Source: JACVRW01 sp963728495
GTDB lineage: Bacteria; Actinomycetota; Thermoleophilia; Solirubrobacterales; Thermoleophilaceae
Length of the DNA stretch: 64,000 bases
Direction: 5' to 3'
Assembly: GCA_963728495.1 (NCBI GenBank)
Contig: CAVSKI010000002.1
Location: forward strand, 7,417 to 71,416
Shown here one piece after another: positions 25,939 to 35,040 of this stretch. Within the stretch, counting starts at the first letter, position 1, and each line of letters opens with the position of its first letter. The translations under genes were made by a program, and so were the position numbers. The notes under the pieces were generated by a model. The model was not told the origin of the DNA, did not search any database, and saw only the letters and a program-made list of their open reading frames with translations.

Positions 25939-26009
25939 TTCCCTCGCAGCCGCACCATCCGAGAATTATGAGGGCGTCCCTGTAGTCGGTGTCGTGAGGA
26001 GGCCCCCAT

Positions 26010-26533
26010 ATGGACGACCTGGCGAAATCGGCCCGGTTCAGCTGATGTCGGTCGAGTTCGCGCCCGGAGCGAAGTTCGAGGGGCGGATCGCCGACGAACT
26101 GGCAAGGCTCGAAGCGGAGCGGACGATCCGGGTACTCGACCTGCTCTTCGTCGCCAAGGACACCGACTCGGACGAGCTCGTGGTACTCGAGCACCAGGAG
26201 CAGAGCATGGGGGCGATCGCCGGCGCCCTGCTCGGCCTGAGGCTGGAGGACGACAGCTCGGCCGGCGGGGAGGCGGGCCATTCGTTTGGGTTCACGCGCG
26301 CGGAGATCGAGGAGATGGCGGCCTCGCTGGCGCCGGGCGGCTCGGCGGGACTGCTGTTGATCGAGCACGTTTGGGCTCGCGGGCTGAAGCGTGCGATTCG
26401 CGGCTCGGGCGGGCGAACCCTGAGTGAGGGCTTTCTCACCCCCGAGACGGTGGCCTCCATGGACCCGAAGCTCGCCGGCGTTGCGCGCGCCGTGCGCGCG
26501 ACCGAACAGGAAGACCCAAACGCCCCAGCCTGA
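26010..26533 (+). CDS. DUF6325-like protein (copy 1), apparent frameshift at codon 4-5
   Basis: Strong AGGAGG (25997-26002) points to ATG 26010, but that frame stops after 11 codons. Restoring one G (GGG for GG near 26022) joins it to the long frame, giving a start MDDLGEIGPVQLMS followed by FEGRIADELARLEAERTIRVLDLLFVAKD, the pattern seen in the paralogues at 42651 and 46645. The alternative GTG 25994 would need no repair. About 170 residues, with an IRVLDLLFV core and C-terminal LLLIEHVWARGLKRAI. Function unknown; the family recurs next to SHOCT and stress genes. A YihY/BrkB gene follows with overlap. Confidence 0.7.
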
Positions 26534-27431
26534 GCGCCGGCTCCTCGCGCCGTGGCGGCTCACGCGCCGCGGCGTCGCCTCGCTGATCGACACGGCAGGC
26601 ACGCGCAACGCCGCCCAGGTGGCGTACTACCTCCTCATGTCGTTCCCGGCAGCGTTGCTGCTGCTGGTCTGGGGCTTCTCGACCGTGCTCGACGACGACA
26701 GTGTGCGCGAGCCCATCGTCGACGCGATCGTGGGCTGGCTACCGATCGCCGATCCGGACGATCGCCGGGTGGTCGAGGCTCTTCTCGACGACGTGGCGGC
26801 CGGTGCCGGAAGCCTCGGCTGGATCGGTGCCGTGGCGCTGCTCTACTCGGCAAGCGGAGCGATCGGAGCGATCCGCCACGCGGTCAACGAGGCTTGGCAG
26901 CGCAGCGAAGAACGACCATACGTTCCTGCCAAGGCGCTCGACGTGGGCCTGACGCTGCTCATGACTCCACTGGCGATCGTCGCCATTGGGCTCAGCCTGT
27001 CCGGTGAGCTGGCGTCCGCGATCGGCGATCGCCCCTGGCTGGCTGCGGTGGCCCAGTTTGCGGTCACGACCCTGGTGCCGCTCGGATTGCTCTTCGCGCT
27101 TCTGCTTGGACTCTTCCGGGTGTTGCCGGAGTCACCCAGGGCGAGCTTCCGGCGCGCGTGGCCCGGGGCGCTTGCCGGCGTCGTGGGAATCGTCCTCGTT
27201 CAGTTCGGCGCCCAGGCGTACTTCAGCGTCTTCGGTGATTCCAGGGCGATCTACGGGACGATGGGCGCGCTGCTGGCGGTGGTCTTCTCCGCCTACCTGT
27301 TCTCGCTGGCGATCATCCTCGGCGCCCACATCTCGGCCGCCGCCGGGCGCCCGGAGGAGACGGATGCACCGGCTGGGAGCATTACGGACACGCTGCGCGG
27401 GCTTTTCGTACGTCGTTCGGATCCGTCATGA
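26424..27431 (+). CDS. YihY/BrkB family membrane protein
   Basis: A polytopic protein with the YihY/BrkB signature: an N-terminal amphipathic start, AAQVAYYLLMSFPAALLLLVWG, a periplasmic loop, GAVALLYSASGAIGAIRHAVNEAW, and late helices with QFGAQAYFSVFGDSRAIYGTMGA. The only ATG/GTG in frame is GTG 26424, which would overlap the DUF6325 gene by 110 bp and add about 45 unlikely residues. The real start is probably near 26530 with a rare codon, or hidden by an indel. Family function is unresolved (inner-membrane, possibly transport). Its 3' end overlaps the convergent antiporter by 6 bp. Confidence 0.83.
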   Translation: MRAFSPPRRWPPWTRSSPALRAPCARPNRKTQTPQPERRLLAPWRLTRRGVASLIDTAGTRNAAQVAYYLLMSFPAALLLLVWGFSTVLDDDSVREPIVDAIVGWLPIADPDDRRVVEALLDDVAAGAGSLGWIGAVALLYSASGAIGAIRHAVNEAWQRSEERPYVPAKALDVGLTLLMTPLAIVAIGLSLSGELASAIGDRPWLAAVAQFAVTTLVPLGLLFALLLGLFRVLPESPRASFRRAWPGALAGVVGIVLVQFGAQAYFSVFGDSRAIYGTMGALLAVVFSAYLFSLAIILGAHISAAAGRPEETDAPAGSITDTLRGLFVRRSDPS

Positions 27432-28592
27432 CCGAGCCGCGCGTAGGCGCAGGCCGAGGATCGGAAAGATCGTCGTCGACAGGATCGCGGCGCCGACCAA
27501 CGCCGCCGCCGTGGCAGAGCGCATGTGTCCTTCCTGCACGGCGAGGGTGGTAATGGCCACGACCATCGGCAGCTGGGTGGCGGAGAAGACGGCGAGCGCA
27601 ACCCGGTCTGGGCGCTCGAGCTCGTTGCGGTAGAGCAACATCGCGGGCACGCCACGCACGATGAGGAAGAGCGCCAGGAAGAGCGGCAGCTTCAGCAGGT
27701 TGACGGGATCGTCAACGAAGGCGTTGAGATTGAACTCGATGCCGCTCACCACGAAGAAGAAGGGGATGAAGAAGCCGTAGCCCACGGCGGTCAGCTTCGA
27801 CTCGAACAGCCGCACCTCTCTTCCCTTGAGTGCGATGCTGACGATTACCCCCGCGACGAATCCACCGAGCAGCAGGTCCAGGCCAAGCGTGGCAGCCAGC
27901 GCGCCGAGCGCGAAGATGACCACGACCGCGATGCGAATCATGAGCTGGCCGCTCGTCTCCAGCGTGCGTTCGAGCAAGCCCCACCCGCGACCCACGCCCC
28001 TCACGGCCAGCAGCGCCGCCACAACCGCGAGCAGTACAAAGGCGCCCAGGATCAGCGCGTTCGTGAGCGCGCTTTTGGTGGAGAACACCAGCGTGACCAG
28101 GAGAATGGGGCCGAACTCGCCCGCCGCTCCCGCGGCCAGGAGGTAGGTGCCGAAGCGCGTGCGCATCTCGCCCGCGTCGCCCAGGATCGGGATCAGCGTG
28201 CCGATCGCCGTGGTTGCCATCGCGGAGCCGGTGAACACGAGGGACAGCACGAGCCCCGACAGCTCGAGCAGCCCCCCGAGCGAGTAGGCGAGCACGAGCG
28301 ACAGCAGCCAGCCCAACACGGCCAGCCGCAGCGGGTTGCCGCGAATGCGCTCGAAGTCGATCTCGTAGCCCGCGAAGAAGAACAGCATCCCCAGGCCGAG
28401 GTTGGAGAAGAAGCTGATGAAGGCGTCGGGTTGGGCCAGGTCGAGCAGGTCGGGCCCGACCACGATGCCGAGCACGATCTCGACCACCACCACCGGTAGT
28501 GGGAGGCGACCGGCAAGGAGCCCGGCCAGAAGCGCGGCGAGCGCGGCCACGGTGACGACGACAAGGAAGGACTCGCTGTCGACGCTCACCAT
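27426..28592 (-). CDS. Cation:proton antiporter, CPA2 family
   Basis: 388 residues, about 12 transmembrane helices, matching the CPA2/KefB-like membrane domain. It shows LPLPVVVVEIVLGIVVGPDLL in helix 1-2, FFFAGYEIDFERIR, the FTGSAMATTAIGTLIPILGDAG segment, LGGFVAGVIVS and FIPFFFVVSGIEFNLNAF. No TrkA-N domain is attached. It likely exchanges K+ or Na+ for H+. It is the last gene of the reverse operon beginning with zwf, with a 35 bp gap after the NDH-2 gene. Confidence 0.9.
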   Translation of the reverse strand: MVSVDSESFLVVVTVAALAALLAGLLAGRLPLPVVVVEIVLGIVVGPDLLDLAQPDAFISFFSNLGLGMLFFFAGYEIDFERIRGNPLRLAVLGWLLSLVLAYSLGGLLELSGLVLSLVFTGSAMATTAIGTLIPILGDAGEMRTRFGTYLLAAGAAGEFGPILLVTLVFSTKSALTNALILGAFVLLAVVAALLAVRGVGRGWGLLERTLETSGQLMIRIAVVVIFALGALAATLGLDLLLGGFVAGVIVSIALKGREVRLFESKLTAVGYGFFIPFFFVVSGIEFNLNAFVDDPVNLLKLPLFLALFLIVRGVPAMLLYRNELERPDRVALAVFSATQLPMVVAITTLAVQEGHMRSATAAALVGAAILSTTIFPILGLRLRAARS

Positions 28593-28627
28593 GGCCTGGA
28601 GCGCTGGTCAGTACCTGCGCCGGTGCG

Positions 28628-29956
28628 TCATCGAACGGCTTGGCCCGGCGGCGGAGCGCGCTCCACGGTCTCGAGCTCACCTTCGATCAGCGCGCTCTGG
28701 CGCTCGCCGAAGCGGGCGCCGATCCACTTGATCAGCACCTCCAGACGGCGACCCATCTGGCCGCCGAGGTAGTACAGGTGAACGCCCAGGTAGGTGAAGA
28801 AGGCGGGCCGGCCCCAGAGGTCGAGACCCCTGATCTCACAAACCGCCTTTCCCCGGCCGACGACCGCGAGCGCGCCCTTGTCGAAATAGCGGAACGGCCT
28901 CGACGCTCCAGGGCCGCCCTCGCGAATTCCCCTTGCCACGTGGTGGGCCTGCTGGATGGCAACCGTCGCGAGCCCGGGCAGCGGCTTGCCCCCGGGTCCC
29001 TCCAGGCTCGCAACGTCGCCGATCACCGAGATCTCGGGATGGCCGCTCAAGCTGAGGTCGGGATTCACCTTGATACGCCCGCCGCGGTCGGTGGTGGCGC
29101 CGGTTGCCCGCGCCAGCGCGTCGGTGAGCGCGACCGCTCGGACGCCTGCGGCCCACACCACCGTCCTGCTGTTGATCCGCTCCTCGGCGCCGTTGGCCTC
29201 GAAGGTCACTCCCCGAGCGTCTATCTCCGTGGCACGTGCGCCCTCGCGGACGCTTACCCCGAGCTGGCCGAGCTCGTCGCTCACCTTTCCTGAGAGCTTC
29301 TCGCTGAACGCGGCCACAACTCGATCGCCCGCATCGAGCAGGATCACTCGCGCGTCGTTTGGGTCGACGCGCCGGAACGTGCGCTTCATCGCTGCGGCCG
29401 TGAGCGCCAGCTCACCTGCCACCTCCACGCCCGTGGGCCCGCCGCCGATCACCACGAACGTCAACCATTCGGCCCGCGCTTCCGGGTCGTCGGTGCGCTC
29501 GGCCTGCTCGAAAGCGCCATAGAAGCGCTTGCGCAGGTCGACGGCGTCGGCCAGGGTCTTGAGCCCACAGGACACGTGCTGCCACTCGTCGTGGCCGAAG
29601 TAGGAGGTCTCGCCACCGCAGGCCACGATCAAGCTGTCGTAGTCGAGCCGGTCGCCGCGGTCGAGCACGACCTGCCGATTTTCGGCATCGACGTTCGTGA
29701 CCTCGGCCATCAGGACGCCGGTGTTGGACCCGCGCTTGAGCGCCGGACGGATGGGTGAGGCGCAATCGCTTGGCGACAGTCCGCCGAGAGCCGCCTGGTA
29801 GAGCAGCGGCTGAAAGAGGTGATGGTTCCTACGGTCGATGAGCGTCACGTCCACGTCGGCGTCGTGGAGCTTGCGCGCGGCCGCCAGGCCGCCGAAGCCG
29901 CCGCCGACGATCACGATCCGGCGGCGCCCTCCCGCCGCGTCAGCCGGCACTCGCAT
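28628..29956 (-). CDS. ndh: Type II NADH dehydrogenase-like flavoprotein
   Basis: 442 residues from ATG 29956; a TTG at 29983 is in frame but less likely. FAD-binding Rossmann motif IVIVGGGFGGLAAARKL is near the N-terminus. A second dinucleotide motif, VVIGGGPTGVEVAGELA (about 150-170), binds NAD(P)H, and an ISVIGDVASLEG segment near residue 300 closes the FAD site. The C-terminal amphipathic region (FFTYLGVHLYYLGG) suits peripheral membrane attachment. NDH-2 passes electrons from NADH to quinone without proton pumping. Its start overlaps the end of the GMC gene by 17 bp. Confidence 0.93.
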   Translation of the reverse strand: MRVPADAAGGRRRIVIVGGGFGGLAAARKLHDADVDVTLIDRRNHHLFQPLLYQAALGGLSPSDCASPIRPALKRGSNTGVLMAEVTNVDAENRQVVLDRGDRLDYDSLIVACGGETSYFGHDEWQHVSCGLKTLADAVDLRKRFYGAFEQAERTDDPEARAEWLTFVVIGGGPTGVEVAGELALTAAAMKRTFRRVDPNDARVILLDAGDRVVAAFSEKLSGKVSDELGQLGVSVREGARATEIDARGVTFEANGAEERINSRTVVWAAGVRAVALTDALARATGATTDRGGRIKVNPDLSLSGHPEISVIGDVASLEGPGGKPLPGLATVAIQQAHHVARGIREGGPGASRPFRYFDKGALAVVGRGKAVCEIRGLDLWGRPAFFTYLGVHLYYLGGQMGRRLEVLIKWIGARFGERQSALIEGELETVERAPPPGQAVR

Positions 29957-31529
29957 CCGCTTTCTCTGAGCGCTGCGCGTCAAGTCGCTCGAGCAGGTGG
30001 TCGCCGACCCTGAGTGCGTTGGCCATGGCCGTCAGCGCCGGGTTCACCGCGCCGATGCTGGGGAAGAAGCTCGTGTCGACCACGTAGAGGTTGTCGAGCT
30101 CGTGCGCTCGGCAGTCCGTGTCGAGGACGGAGCTGTCCGGATCGGTGCCGAAGCGGCAGGTGCCGGCCTGGTGGGCGCAGCCCGCCACCGGGATCTCGTT
30201 CTTGAGGTAGGCGTGTCGCGGGACGAGGTGATCGGGGTGCATGCCGCAGTGGGCGAGCAGCGACTTGAGCTTGTGGAACAGGCGCTTCTTGGGCTCCGCG
30301 TTGCTCTCGGTGTAGCTCAATCGGATGCGTCCCTCGCGGTCGAGGGTCACCCGGTTCTCCGGCTGTGGCAGGTCCTCTGTCGAGAGCCAGAAGTCGACCG
30401 CGTGGCGGGCCATGTTCTCGAGTGTGCGTGTGGGCGCGAGCTTGGTCTCGAGCGGCTTCTCGCCGCGGTACATGGGCGCCGAGGACTTGCCGACCATCTG
30501 GATGTTGCCCAGCGGATATTCGAAATCGTCGCTGCCGAAGTAGAAGTCGTTGACACCGAGGGTCTTCTGAAAGACGGTCGGGTTCTCTTCCTTGGAGAGG
30601 GCCAGGACCGCCTGGCTGTTGTGGAAGGTGTAGTTGCGTCCGAGCTGATCGGAACGGTTGGAGAGACCGTTCGGGTGCTTCTCCGTTGCCGAGGCGAGCA
30701 GCAGCTTGGCCGAGTTGGCCGCTCCTGCGGAGACGACGACGATGTCCGCGCTGAAGGCCTCCAAGCCGCCGTCGTGCTCCACGGCGACCTCGCTCACCTC
30801 GGTGCCGCCTGGGTTCGTGTGGAGCGCCACCGCCCGCGCGTTCGTGAGCAGGGTGACGTTCGGATGCTCGAGGGCGGGGCGCACGGCGAGGACCTCGGCG
30901 TCGGACTTGGCGTGCACCAGGCAGGGGAAGCCGTCGCAGGTCGGACAGCGGACGCAGTTGCTGTAGGCCATGTCGGCCTCGTTGAGCATCACGCCGCAGG
31001 GCGCGTGGAAGGGCTGGTGCCCGGCGGCCGCGAGGTCGTCGGCCAGTTGCTGAATGCGCGGCTCGTGCGATACCGCGGGGAATGGATACGGGGCGCTGGC
31101 GGGCGGGTCGGTCGGATCCTCGCCGCGGGCGCCGTGCACCTGATAGAGCCGCTCGGCCTCGGTGTAATAGGGCTCCATCTGGTCGTAGCCGATCGGCCAG
31201 GCGGGCGAGATGCCGTCGTGATGGCGCAGCTCACCGAAGTCCCGCTCGCGCAGCCGGTACAGCGCGGCGCCGTAGAGCTTGGTGGCACCGCCGACGAAGT
31301 AGTGCACCTGCGGCTGGAAGGCCTTGGCCGTTTCTCCGTCGTACCAGGTGTCCGCCGAGATGTAGCGGTTGTCGATGAACACCTCTCCGGCGGACCAGTT
31401 CTGCGGCTCGCGCGTGAGCCAGTCGCCGCGCTCGAGCAGCAGGATGCGCTTGCCCGACGGCGCGAGTCGGTGAACCAATGTGCCGCCGCCGGCGCCGCTG
31501 CCGATGACGATGACGTCGTACGAGCTCAT
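29940..31529 (-). CDS. GMC family oxidoreductase with Cys-rich insert
   Basis: 529 residues from ATG 31529, which overlaps the upstream stop as ATGA. The N-terminal FAD motif is DVIVIGSGAGGGTLVHRLA; the family's HYFVGGATKLYGAALYRLRE segment covers FAD; the catalytic histidine region is CAHQAGTCRFG, and the C-terminal FFPSIGAVNPALTAMANALR closes the fold. A Cys cluster (NCVRCPTCDGFPCLVH, near residue 230) is found in a subset of GMC proteins and could bind metal. The substrate (sugar or alcohol) is unknown. The longer open frame upstream to 32210 is inside the GH15 gene and is not real. Confidence 0.9.
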   Translation of the reverse strand: MSSYDVIVIGSGAGGGTLVHRLAPSGKRILLLERGDWLTREPQNWSAGEVFIDNRYISADTWYDGETAKAFQPQVHYFVGGATKLYGAALYRLRERDFGELRHHDGISPAWPIGYDQMEPYYTEAERLYQVHGARGEDPTDPPASAPYPFPAVSHEPRIQQLADDLAAAGHQPFHAPCGVMLNEADMAYSNCVRCPTCDGFPCLVHAKSDAEVLAVRPALEHPNVTLLTNARAVALHTNPGGTEVSEVAVEHDGGLEAFSADIVVVSAGAANSAKLLLASATEKHPNGLSNRSDQLGRNYTFHNSQAVLALSKEENPTVFQKTLGVNDFYFGSDDFEYPLGNIQMVGKSSAPMYRGEKPLETKLAPTRTLENMARHAVDFWLSTEDLPQPENRVTLDREGRIRLSYTESNAEPKKRLFHKLKSLLAHCGMHPDHLVPRHAYLKNEIPVAGCAHQAGTCRFGTDPDSSVLDTDCRAHELDNLYVVDTSFFPSIGAVNPALTAMANALRVGDHLLERLDAQRSEKADASAG

Positions 31530-33472
31530 CCGGTGATCTCCTCGATGCGCTCGGCCAGGATGATGCCGGCGGCGGCTTCGATCAGCGCGAGGTGCGAGAA
31601 GGCCTGGGGGAAGTTGCCCAGGTGCCGGCCGGTGCCGGTGTCGAATTCCTCGGCGTAGAGGCCGAGTGGGGAGGCCACGCTGAGGAGGCGCTCCATCAGG
31701 TCGCGGGCCCGCTGACGGTCTCCGACTATCGCCAGCGCGGACACGAGCCAGAAGGAGCAGATCAGGAAGCTGCCCTCCTTCCCCGATAGCCCGTCGTCGG
31801 TCTCGTCGGTGCGATAACGCAGCACGAAACCGTCCTCGGTCAGGTCGTCGGCGATCGCCTCCACGCTCTTTCGCAAGCGTTCGTCGTCCCTGGGCAGGAA
31901 GCCGAAGAGCGCCGCGAGCAGGGTGGACGCGTCTAGCCCGTCGGTGTCGTAGTGCTGGCGCAACACGCCGTCGCGCACGCCGTGCTCGAGGATGTCGGCC
32001 TTGATCTCGTCCGCGGTGGCGCGCCAGGTTGCCGGCATCTCGGCATCGCCGGCGATCTCGGCGAGCTTGGCCGCGCGGTCGAGGGCCACCCAGCACATCA
32101 GCTTGGACGACACGTAGTGCTGCGGGTCGCCGCGCGCCTCCCAGATGCCCTGGTCGGGCTCGCGCCACACGGCAGTGGCGCACTTTGCCTGGGCCTGAAC
32201 GATCGGCCACAGCCGTCTCGGCAGGCGCGAGCTGCGCCGCGTGTGAAGCAGGATCGAGTCCAGCGCCGCGCCGAATACGTCGTTCTGGCGCTGGTCAAAG
32301 GCGCCGTTGCCCAGGCGCACCGGGTGGGCTCCGGCGTAACCGGAGAGCTCGTCGCGCGTGGACTCGGTCAGGTCACGGCGGCCGTCGATGCCGTACATGA
32401 TCTGAAGCCCACCGTCCTCGTTCGGCTCGAGGTCGGCGACGAACTGCATGAACTCCTCGGCCTCCCAATCCAGATCGAGGAAGTGCAGCGCCTGCAGCGT
32501 GAAGGTCGAGTCCCGGATCCAGGTGAAGCGGTAATCCCAGTTGCGCTCCCCACCCGGCGTCTCTGGTAGAGATGTGGTGGCGGCGGCAACAGTGGCGCCG
32601 GTGGGCATGTAGGTGAGACCCTTGACCGCCAACGCCGAGCGCTGGATCGGGTCGCGCCAGCGATGGTCGGGAAGCCGCGCCCGTCCCAGCCAACGGCGCC
32701 AGAATCGAGTGGTGGCGGCCATCCGTTCGTTGGCCTCGTCGATGTCTTGTGGTACGGCGAGACCCTCGGCCCAGGACAACGCACAGTACGCCTGCTCGCC
32801 CTGCTCGAGCGTATGCCGGGCGCGCACCCAGTCGCCCTCGATGCCGAGCGCGAGGTCGGTTTGCAGACGCAGCGGCAGATCGCCGCCGGAGGCGTCGGCG
32901 CGGTGGCGATCATCGCTGGCCAGCGACCACTCGGCCGGAACCCGGCCGTAGTCGAAGTTGGGGTCGCAGATCAGCTCGACCTCCACGCTGCCCTCGAGAC
33001 ACACGACCGTTCGCACCAGCATGTGGTCGCCATCGTCGTCCGCCGGCGGGCGCGTGTGCGGAGTGATCTCGTCCTCGCCATGGCGCGGCCCCATCGTCAA
33101 CGCATCGCGCACCAAGATCCAGCCGGTCGGCGTCTTCCACGTCGTCGCCACGATGTTCGTCCCGGGCTCGTAGATCCGCGCGGTCGGGACATTGATCCCA
33201 AACGGCGCCAACCTAAACGAGCCCGCTTGGCGGTCAAGCAGCTGACCGAACACACTCGGCGAATCGAAGCGCGGCACACACAACCAATCGATCGAACCGT
33301 CCGGCGCCACCAGCGCGCTCGTGTGGCAATCGGACAGAAACGCGTAGTCCGCGATCGGCGGAAACGGCGACGGCGCAGCTGCGCTCTGCGGCGCAGGTGC
33401 CCCCGCCGGCTTGCCATCGCCCCCCGCGGTGTGCTTCGTCGCCTCCGCGCTCTTGTTCTTCGCCGCGCTCAT
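31526..33472 (-). CDS. Glycoside hydrolase family 15 (glucoamylase/trehalase-like)
   Basis: 648 residues from ATG 33472, which overlaps the zwf stop (ATGA). A Pro/Ala-rich N-terminal tail of about 40 residues precedes the GH15-like N domain (IADYAFLSDCHTSALVAPDG, DWLCVPRFDSPSVFG). The (alpha/alpha)6 barrel follows, with NWDYRFTWIRDSTFTLQAL, EPNEDGGLQIMYGIDG and the C-terminal LGNFPQAFSHLALIEAA motif. Actinobacterial relatives act as trehalases or glucoamylases; glucose released would feed the downstream GMC enzyme or the pentose-phosphate entry encoded just upstream. No signal peptide, so cytoplasmic. Confidence 0.92.
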   Translation of the reverse strand: MSAAKNKSAEATKHTAGGDGKPAGAPAPQSAAAPSPFPPIADYAFLSDCHTSALVAPDGSIDWLCVPRFDSPSVFGQLLDRQAGSFRLAPFGINVPTARIYEPGTNIVATTWKTPTGWILVRDALTMGPRHGEDEITPHTRPPADDDGDHMLVRTVVCLEGSVEVELICDPNFDYGRVPAEWSLASDDRHRADASGGDLPLRLQTDLALGIEGDWVRARHTLEQGEQAYCALSWAEGLAVPQDIDEANERMAATTRFWRRWLGRARLPDHRWRDPIQRSALAVKGLTYMPTGATVAAATTSLPETPGGERNWDYRFTWIRDSTFTLQALHFLDLDWEAEEFMQFVADLEPNEDGGLQIMYGIDGRRDLTESTRDELSGYAGAHPVRLGNGAFDQRQNDVFGAALDSILLHTRRSSRLPRRLWPIVQAQAKCATAVWREPDQGIWEARGDPQHYVSSKLMCWVALDRAAKLAEIAGDAEMPATWRATADEIKADILEHGVRDGVLRQHYDTDGLDASTLLAALFGFLPRDDERLRKSVEAIADDLTEDGFVLRYRTDETDDGLSGKEGSFLICSFWLVSALAIVGDRQRARDLMERLLSVASPLGLYAEEFDTGTGRHLGNFPQAFSHLALIEAAAGIILAERIEEITG

Positions 33473-34914
33473 GACGCCACCCACGGTCCGTGCCACGCGC
33501 CGTGTCCGGCAACGAGACCGTTCGCCGCGTCAGGGCCCCACGATCCCTTTGCGTACTCGTGCACCGGTGGGGGCGCATCGAGCAGCGGCTGCATCACCCG
33601 CCAGGTCTCCTCGACGCTGTCCTGCCGTTTGAAGCGCTTGCTGTCGCCGATCATCGCCGCGTGCAGCAGCACCTCGTAGGGCGTCGCGCCCTCCCCGCCC
33701 TCCGCGGCGAACTCCATGTCGAGGTTGATCCGCTCGGGCTTCACCGCGTCCGCGCGCTGCGCGTCGACGAGCAGCCTGATCCCGGTCGTGGGATCGAGCT
33801 TGACGACGAGCTGATTTGCCTCCGGGCCCTTGGATCCAGCCATGCTGAAGCCGAGCCGGGGCGGGTGCTTGAAGACCAGCCGTAGCTCGGTCTGCGTGAT
33901 CGGCAGATGCTTGCCGGTGCGGATGAAGAACGGGACGCCCGACCAGCGCCAATTGTCGATCCCCAATCGCAGCGCCGCGTAGGTCTCGGTCGTCGAGTCC
34001 GCGGCGACGCCTTTGATGTCGCGGTATCCCTCGTACTGCCCACGCACGTAGTGGGCCGGGTCGGCGGCGGGCATCGCCTGGAAGACCGAGACCATCGCGT
34101 TCTTCAGCGTCGTCGCATCGCCGCTGGCCGGCGGCTCCATCGCGGCGGCGGCCACCACCTGCATGAGGTGGTTGACGACCACGTCGCGAAGGGCGCCGAC
34201 GGGGTCGTAGAAGTGGCCGCGATCCTCCACGCCGAAGCTCTCGGCCATCGTGATCTGCACCGACGAGACGTAGTTGCGGTTCCAGACCGGCTCGAACATC
34301 GTGTTCGCGAACCGCAGGTAGAGGATCTCGACCAGCCCCATCTTGCCCAGGAAGTGGTCGATCCTGTACAGCTGCGACTCGTCGAGGTGCTCGTGGACCT
34401 CCTCGTTGAGCGCCGCCGCCGAGGCGACGTCATGGCCGAAGGGCTTCTCGACCACCACGCGGGACGACTTCGTCAAGCCCGCGCCGGCGAGGCCCTTGAT
34501 GACCATGCCGAACAGTGACGGCGGGATCTCGAGGTAGAAGACCGGGTGGTGAGCGCCCTTTAGCTCGCCGGCAACACGCCGGTAGGTGTCGTCGTCCCCG
34601 AAGTCGCCGGACACGTACGACAACCGGGCAGCGAAGCGATTGAAGATCTCCTCATCGATCGTCTCACCGCAGTCCTGGATGCACTTGCGTGCGTGTTGGC
34701 GCAGCTGGTCGACGGTCCAGTCGTCGCCTGCCACCCCCACGATCGGGCAGTCCAGCAGGCCGCGGCGCTCCAGCCGGTACAGGGAGTGGAACGTCATGAC
34801 CTTGGCCAGGTCGCCGGTTATTCCGAACACCACGAATACGTCTGCAGGCGCTGCGCCGGTCGCGTCCTGCTCGGTGGCCGCGGAGCGCCCACGAGGTCGT
34901 ACCGCAGTGCTCAT
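33469..34914 (-). CDS. zwf: Glucose-6-phosphate 1-dehydrogenase
   Basis: 481 residues. The NADP-binding start is VFVVFGITGDLAKVMTF (GxxGDLA motif). The substrate motif reads RIDHFLGKMG, where most enzymes have RIDHYLGKE, so Tyr and Glu are replaced by Phe and Met. EKPFGHD, RNYVSSVQITMAE and the DFxIRTGKHL-like PFFIRTGKHLPI are conserved. It oxidises glucose-6-phosphate with NADP+. It is the first gene of a reverse operon (zwf, GH15, GMC, NDH-2, CPA2) with two ATGA overlaps. Regulatory box 3 lies 73 bp upstream, shared with the divergent cyclase gene. Confidence 0.95.
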   Translation of the reverse strand: MSTAVRPRGRSAATEQDATGAAPADVFVVFGITGDLAKVMTFHSLYRLERRGLLDCPIVGVAGDDWTVDQLRQHARKCIQDCGETIDEEIFNRFAARLSYVSGDFGDDDTYRRVAGELKGAHHPVFYLEIPPSLFGMVIKGLAGAGLTKSSRVVVEKPFGHDVASAAALNEEVHEHLDESQLYRIDHFLGKMGLVEILYLRFANTMFEPVWNRNYVSSVQITMAESFGVEDRGHFYDPVGALRDVVVNHLMQVVAAAAMEPPASGDATTLKNAMVSVFQAMPAADPAHYVRGQYEGYRDIKGVAADSTTETYAALRLGIDNWRWSGVPFFIRTGKHLPITQTELRLVFKHPPRLGFSMAGSKGPEANQLVVKLDPTTGIRLLVDAQRADAVKPERINLDMEFAAEGGEGATPYEVLLHAAMIGDSKRFKRQDSVEETWRVMQPLLDAPPPVHEYAKGSWGPDAANGLVAGHGAWHGPWVAS

Positions 34915-34986
34915 GTGCCGGCCTTTCGGTGAGGTGGGGGGACGAACATACGGTGCCGATCTTCCAGGGGCGCCCCGGGGGGTACA

Positions 34987-35003
34987 TCACCCCGATCGGA
35001 TGA
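34987..35003. promoter_or_regulatory. TCAYCC-N5-GGRTGA box 3
   Basis: TCACCCCGATCGGATGA between divergent zwf and the cyclase gene. On the cyclase side the gap to a TAGGGT hexamer (35027-35032) is 23 bp, and the start ATG 35041 is only 8 nt after it, implying a leaderless transcript. The gap contains a second inverted repeat, CAGGCC-GG-GGCCTG (35006-35019). On the zwf side only a weak GAAGAT hexamer sits at 22 bp. Confidence 0.8.
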
Positions 35004-35040
35004 TTCAGGCCGGGGCCTGTGAGCCCTAGGGTGAGCGCCG

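Noticed and set aside
29997..31658. 553-codon plus-strand frame opposite the GMC gene
   Set aside because: Antisense shadow of a clear flavoenzyme gene; no family pattern.
29940..32210. 756-codon version of the GMC protein
   Set aside because: The first 227 codons overlap the GH15 gene; the FAD motif and an ATGA overlap fix the start at 31529.
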